52,799 nt of DNA from Brachyspira innocens ATCC 29796 (GTDB lineage Bacteria; Spirochaetota; Brachyspiria; Brachyspirales; Brachyspiraceae). The notes beneath the pieces are model-generated. The model was not told where the DNA came from and searched no databases. It saw only the letters and a list, made by a program, of their open reading frames with translations. How positions within the stretch are numbered: the stretch's first letter is position 1; each line of letters begins with the position of its first letter. The DNA lies in assembly GCF_000384655.1 (NCBI RefSeq), contig NZ_ARQI01000111.1:1-52799 (forward strand), given 5' to 3'. Of this stretch, positions 50,620-52,799 are shown in pieces. A program made the position numbers and the translations under genes.

Positions 50620-52799
50620 TTATCTTATATAATACATATCTTTAGGTATATAATCATCTATAACAGTAGTTTCTTTTAAATTTCTTTTAGCCTGCATAGA
50701 CATAATATTGTATGTAGCAGCTCCAATATTTTGGTCATCAACTAATACAGTTCTTTTTTCTGCTCTTTCCAAGTCTATATTAGAGGTTCTAATCTGGTCA
50801 AAATATTCGCTTGCCAAAACAAAATGTTTAAATGCCTGCTGCTCATTAACTACAGTATTTGTAACAGCTGCATTATAAGCATAAGAAACACCTATATTGT
50901 TATAAAGGCTAGCCAAATAACTTATAAGTATAAAATCCCTCTCTGTACGCATTTCCAATCTTCCCAAACTGCTGCGTTTAGATAGTACCTGACTTAAAGC
51001 ATTTCTATAAAAACCATTAGCTAAATTAGCTCTATCCAAATGTAAAAGCGAATTACCTAAAGCATAAGATACTACGCTGTTGCTAGGGTTTTTCTGAAAT
51101 AATGCATTGAATCCTTCAAAAGCACTGTCATATTCTCCGTCTGAATAATATATCCAAGATAAATTATAAAGCAGCTGATCACTTCTAAGGTTCGGAGCTA
51201 AATTATCATAAGCCATCTGATAATACTGTTTGGCTTTAGCATAATCTTTATCTTTATAGAAGTAAACATTACCCAAATTATAATTAGCGTCTGGATATAC
51301 TTCATTAATAGCAAGTGCCTCATTAAAGTTTCTTACAGCATTTCCGTATTCTCCCAAATTATAATATATCTGACCTAACATATTATAAACATACTCTTTA
51401 CCCTTATTAAAAGGATTAGACTCATATAAAGGCAATGCTGCTGTATTAAGAAGTTCCATAGCTCTGTCATAATGTTTTAATCTAGTTTCATAATCTGCAT
51501 ATCCCACTATAGATTCCAAATTATTAGGATAGGCTGTTAAAAGTTTTTCAAACAATACTCTTGAGCCGTAGAAATCATCTTTATCAAGCAAGTACTGAGC
51601 CAATTTAGGATAAACTTCATCATCTATATATCCAGGTTTTAATAGCTCTATATGATTTTGCAAAGCTTTTACATGATCATAATTATCCTGATATATCTTT
51701 ATAAGCATACCTCTCTTTCTAGGTACAACACCGTCTCCAAAGAAAGTAATCATATCAATATAATTAGTATAAGCTATATCATAATACTGAGGTTCTAACA
51801 TATTTCTTGCTCTGCTTATCATAAGAAGACCGCGTTCATCATATATAGTTTCTTTTTCTTTCTTCTTACTTGTATAAGCAAGCATATCTTCATATAGTTG
51901 TTCACCCAATACATAATCTTCTTCTGATAATTCTTTCTCTCCTTTCTTTCTGTAATAGTATCCGAATGTTATTCTAGTTTCAAAATCTCTAGGCTTAATA
52001 TTTAAAGCACCTTGTATTTTACTGAAAGCATTATTAAAAGTTTCTCTGTCAATATAGGCTCTGGCATATTTATTATACCATTTTATTTGTTTTGGTTTAA
52101 GTCTTTCTCCTTCTGCAAAATTACGTTCTGCCTCATCATAAGCTCCGTTTGATATACTTACAAGTCCTTGTTTATAATATTTATTTGCCATTACTGGTTT
52201 ATAAATAAATTGGAAAGAGAGTATTACCAAAGCAACAAAAAGTACCAAAAATACTGCTGCAACTCTTATTATTCGTCCGTAATCTTTTAATGAATTTGGT
52301 ATAGGTATAAGATCTATTACATTTTTTCTGCCATCTTCTTTTATTCCCAAACCTAATTCTTTATTTAAAAGCTCTGTAATATTTTCACTGGATTCGCCTC
52401 TCTCTAAAGCATTGAGCAGGGTTTCCATTGAGTCTTTATCTATTTTCTCATTAAGGATAGTATCCAAAACATGATATTGTGTAAGAGGAGAAAGGTTTTT
52501 AATGGCACTTATAACTTTATCCTTATCTATATCCTTATCAACATCATCATATTTTGAAGCAGGCAAATTATCAGCAGTTTCAGGGGCTGGAAGAGATGTA
52601 CCTCCTTCAACTATATTAGAAACAGCATTATTTGAAACCTCTTCTTTATCCAAATTATCTATATCCAAATCTAATCCATCATCAGCATGTTCTTCTTCTT
52701 TTTTAAATTCATCTTTTTTATTATCTTCTTCTGATTTACTCTCGATAGGTTTTTCTTCTTCTGCATCGTCTAATGATAAATTATCCAAATCCAAATCAT
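50620..52799 (-). CDS. TPR-repeat membrane protein, 5' end beyond the window
   Basis: At least 726 residues. The frame is open to the window edge, and the apparent start at 52794 is only a TTG inside an acidic DLDLDNL repeat, so the true start lies outside. N-terminal part is acidic (about 100 residues of DLD and EE runs); a conserved LSPLTQYHVLDTILNEKID helix region and a TM helix (VAAVFLVLFVALVILSFQFIY) follow. Then about ten TPR units include YEAERNFAEGE, YNMLGQIYYNLGEYGNAVRNFNEAL and YNLGNVYFYKDKDYAKAKQYYQMA. Likely an envelope scaffold; role unknown. Confidence 0.85.
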   Translation of the reverse strand, partial: DLDLDNLSLDDAEEEKPIESKSEEDNKKDEFKKEEEHADDGLDLDIDNLDKEEVSNNAVSNIVEGGTSLPAPETADNLPASKYDDVDKDIDKDKVISAIKNLSPLTQYHVLDTILNEKIDKDSMETLLNALERGESSENITELLNKELGLGIKEDGRKNVIDLIPIPNSLKDYGRIIRVAAVFLVLFVALVILSFQFIYKPVMANKYYKQGLVSISNGAYDEAERNFAEGERLKPKQIKWYNKYARAYIDRETFNNAFSKIQGALNIKPRDFETRITFGYYYRKKGEKELSEEDYVLGEQLYEDMLAYTSKKKEKETIYDERGLLMISRARNMLEPQYYDIAYTNYIDMITFFGDGVVPRKRGMLIKIYQDNYDHVKALQNHIELLKPGYIDDEVYPKLAQYLLDKDDFYGSRVLFEKLLTAYPNNLESIVGYADYETRLKHYDRAMELLNTAALPLYESNPFNKGKEYVYNMLGQIYYNLGEYGNAVRNFNEALAINEVYPDANYNLGNVYFYKDKDYAKAKQYYQMAYDNLAPNLRSDQLLYNLSWIYYSDGEYDSAFEGFNALFQKNPSNSVVSYALGNSLLHLDRANLANGFYRNALSQVLSKRSSLGRLEMRTERDFILISYLASLYNNIGVSYAYNAAVTNTVVNEQQAFKHFVLASEYFDQIRTSNIDLERAEKRTVLVDDQNIGAATYNIMSMQAKRNLKETTVIDDYIPKDMYYIR

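Overview
The window looks like chromosomal DNA of a Brachyspira-type spirochaete. This is inferred from very low GC, spirochaete-style lipoprotein signal peptides, porin-like outer-membrane barrels, a truncated Rnf gene set, a YjfB motility family and ankyrin-repeat lipoproteins in number. No 16S gene is present to prove the genus. Most of the DNA is ordinary chromosome. One accessory block (about 17.4-27.5 kb) and several GC-rich intergenic repeats stand out.

Layout. 0-1.5 kb: a GT61 glycosyltransferase preceded by 13 copies of GCATC placed inside a small leader ORF. 1.8-8.1 kb: DAACS transporter, GNAT, a Nif3-like small protein, rnfEAB, and a chemoreceptor. 8.7-17.4 kb: unknown protein, ClC protein lacking the gating glutamate, YchF, MurB, acyl-ACP thioesterase, TPR protein, membrane protein. 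17.5-27.5 kb: an alternating series of secreted ankyrin/lipoprotein genes and Rpn (PD-(D/E)XK) genes, nearly every gene with its own promoter and terminator. 27.7-31.6 kb: an HTH regulator, two YjfB paralogues, and a sulfane-sulfur module (CoA-disulfide reductase-rhodanese and a rhodanese-CsoR fusion). 31.7-34.9 kb: pyrK-pyrD-pyrFE with a terminator in its leader. 35-41 kb: CAP lipoprotein, outer-membrane proteins, recA, SRP RNA, tRNA-Ser, tRNA-Arg, an LCP-rsfS operon. 41-44.8 kb: a small exported peptide, CsgG/FlgT-like protein, propeller-like protein, lipoprotein MsrB and MsrA, RpiB. 45-52.8 kb: pyrG, a small membrane protein, degenerate repeats with an Rpn remnant, an ankyrin-type lipoprotein and a TPR membrane protein cut by the window edge.

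Main biological interest. The three Rpn loci share an architecture: a TATAAT exactly 7 nt before the start codon of the nuclease (suggesting a leaderless mRNA), and a strong internal Shine-Dalgarno 5 nt before an in-gene ATG that begins the C-terminal domain. This fits the gene-within-gene toxin-antitoxin arrangement known for Rpn proteins elsewhere, and adds a plausible way to set the toxin/antitoxin ratio by two modes of translation initiation. One locus is intact, one retains only an intact short form, and one is broken by a roughly 63-bp hairpin repeat that also occurs as a tandem pair at 48.0-48.2 kb next to what may be another Rpn remnant. Other notable items are the pentanucleotide switch, the rhodanese-CsoR fusion beside CoA-disulfide reductase, and a family of mosaic GC-rich intergenic repeats, two of which carry an identical outward consensus promoter.
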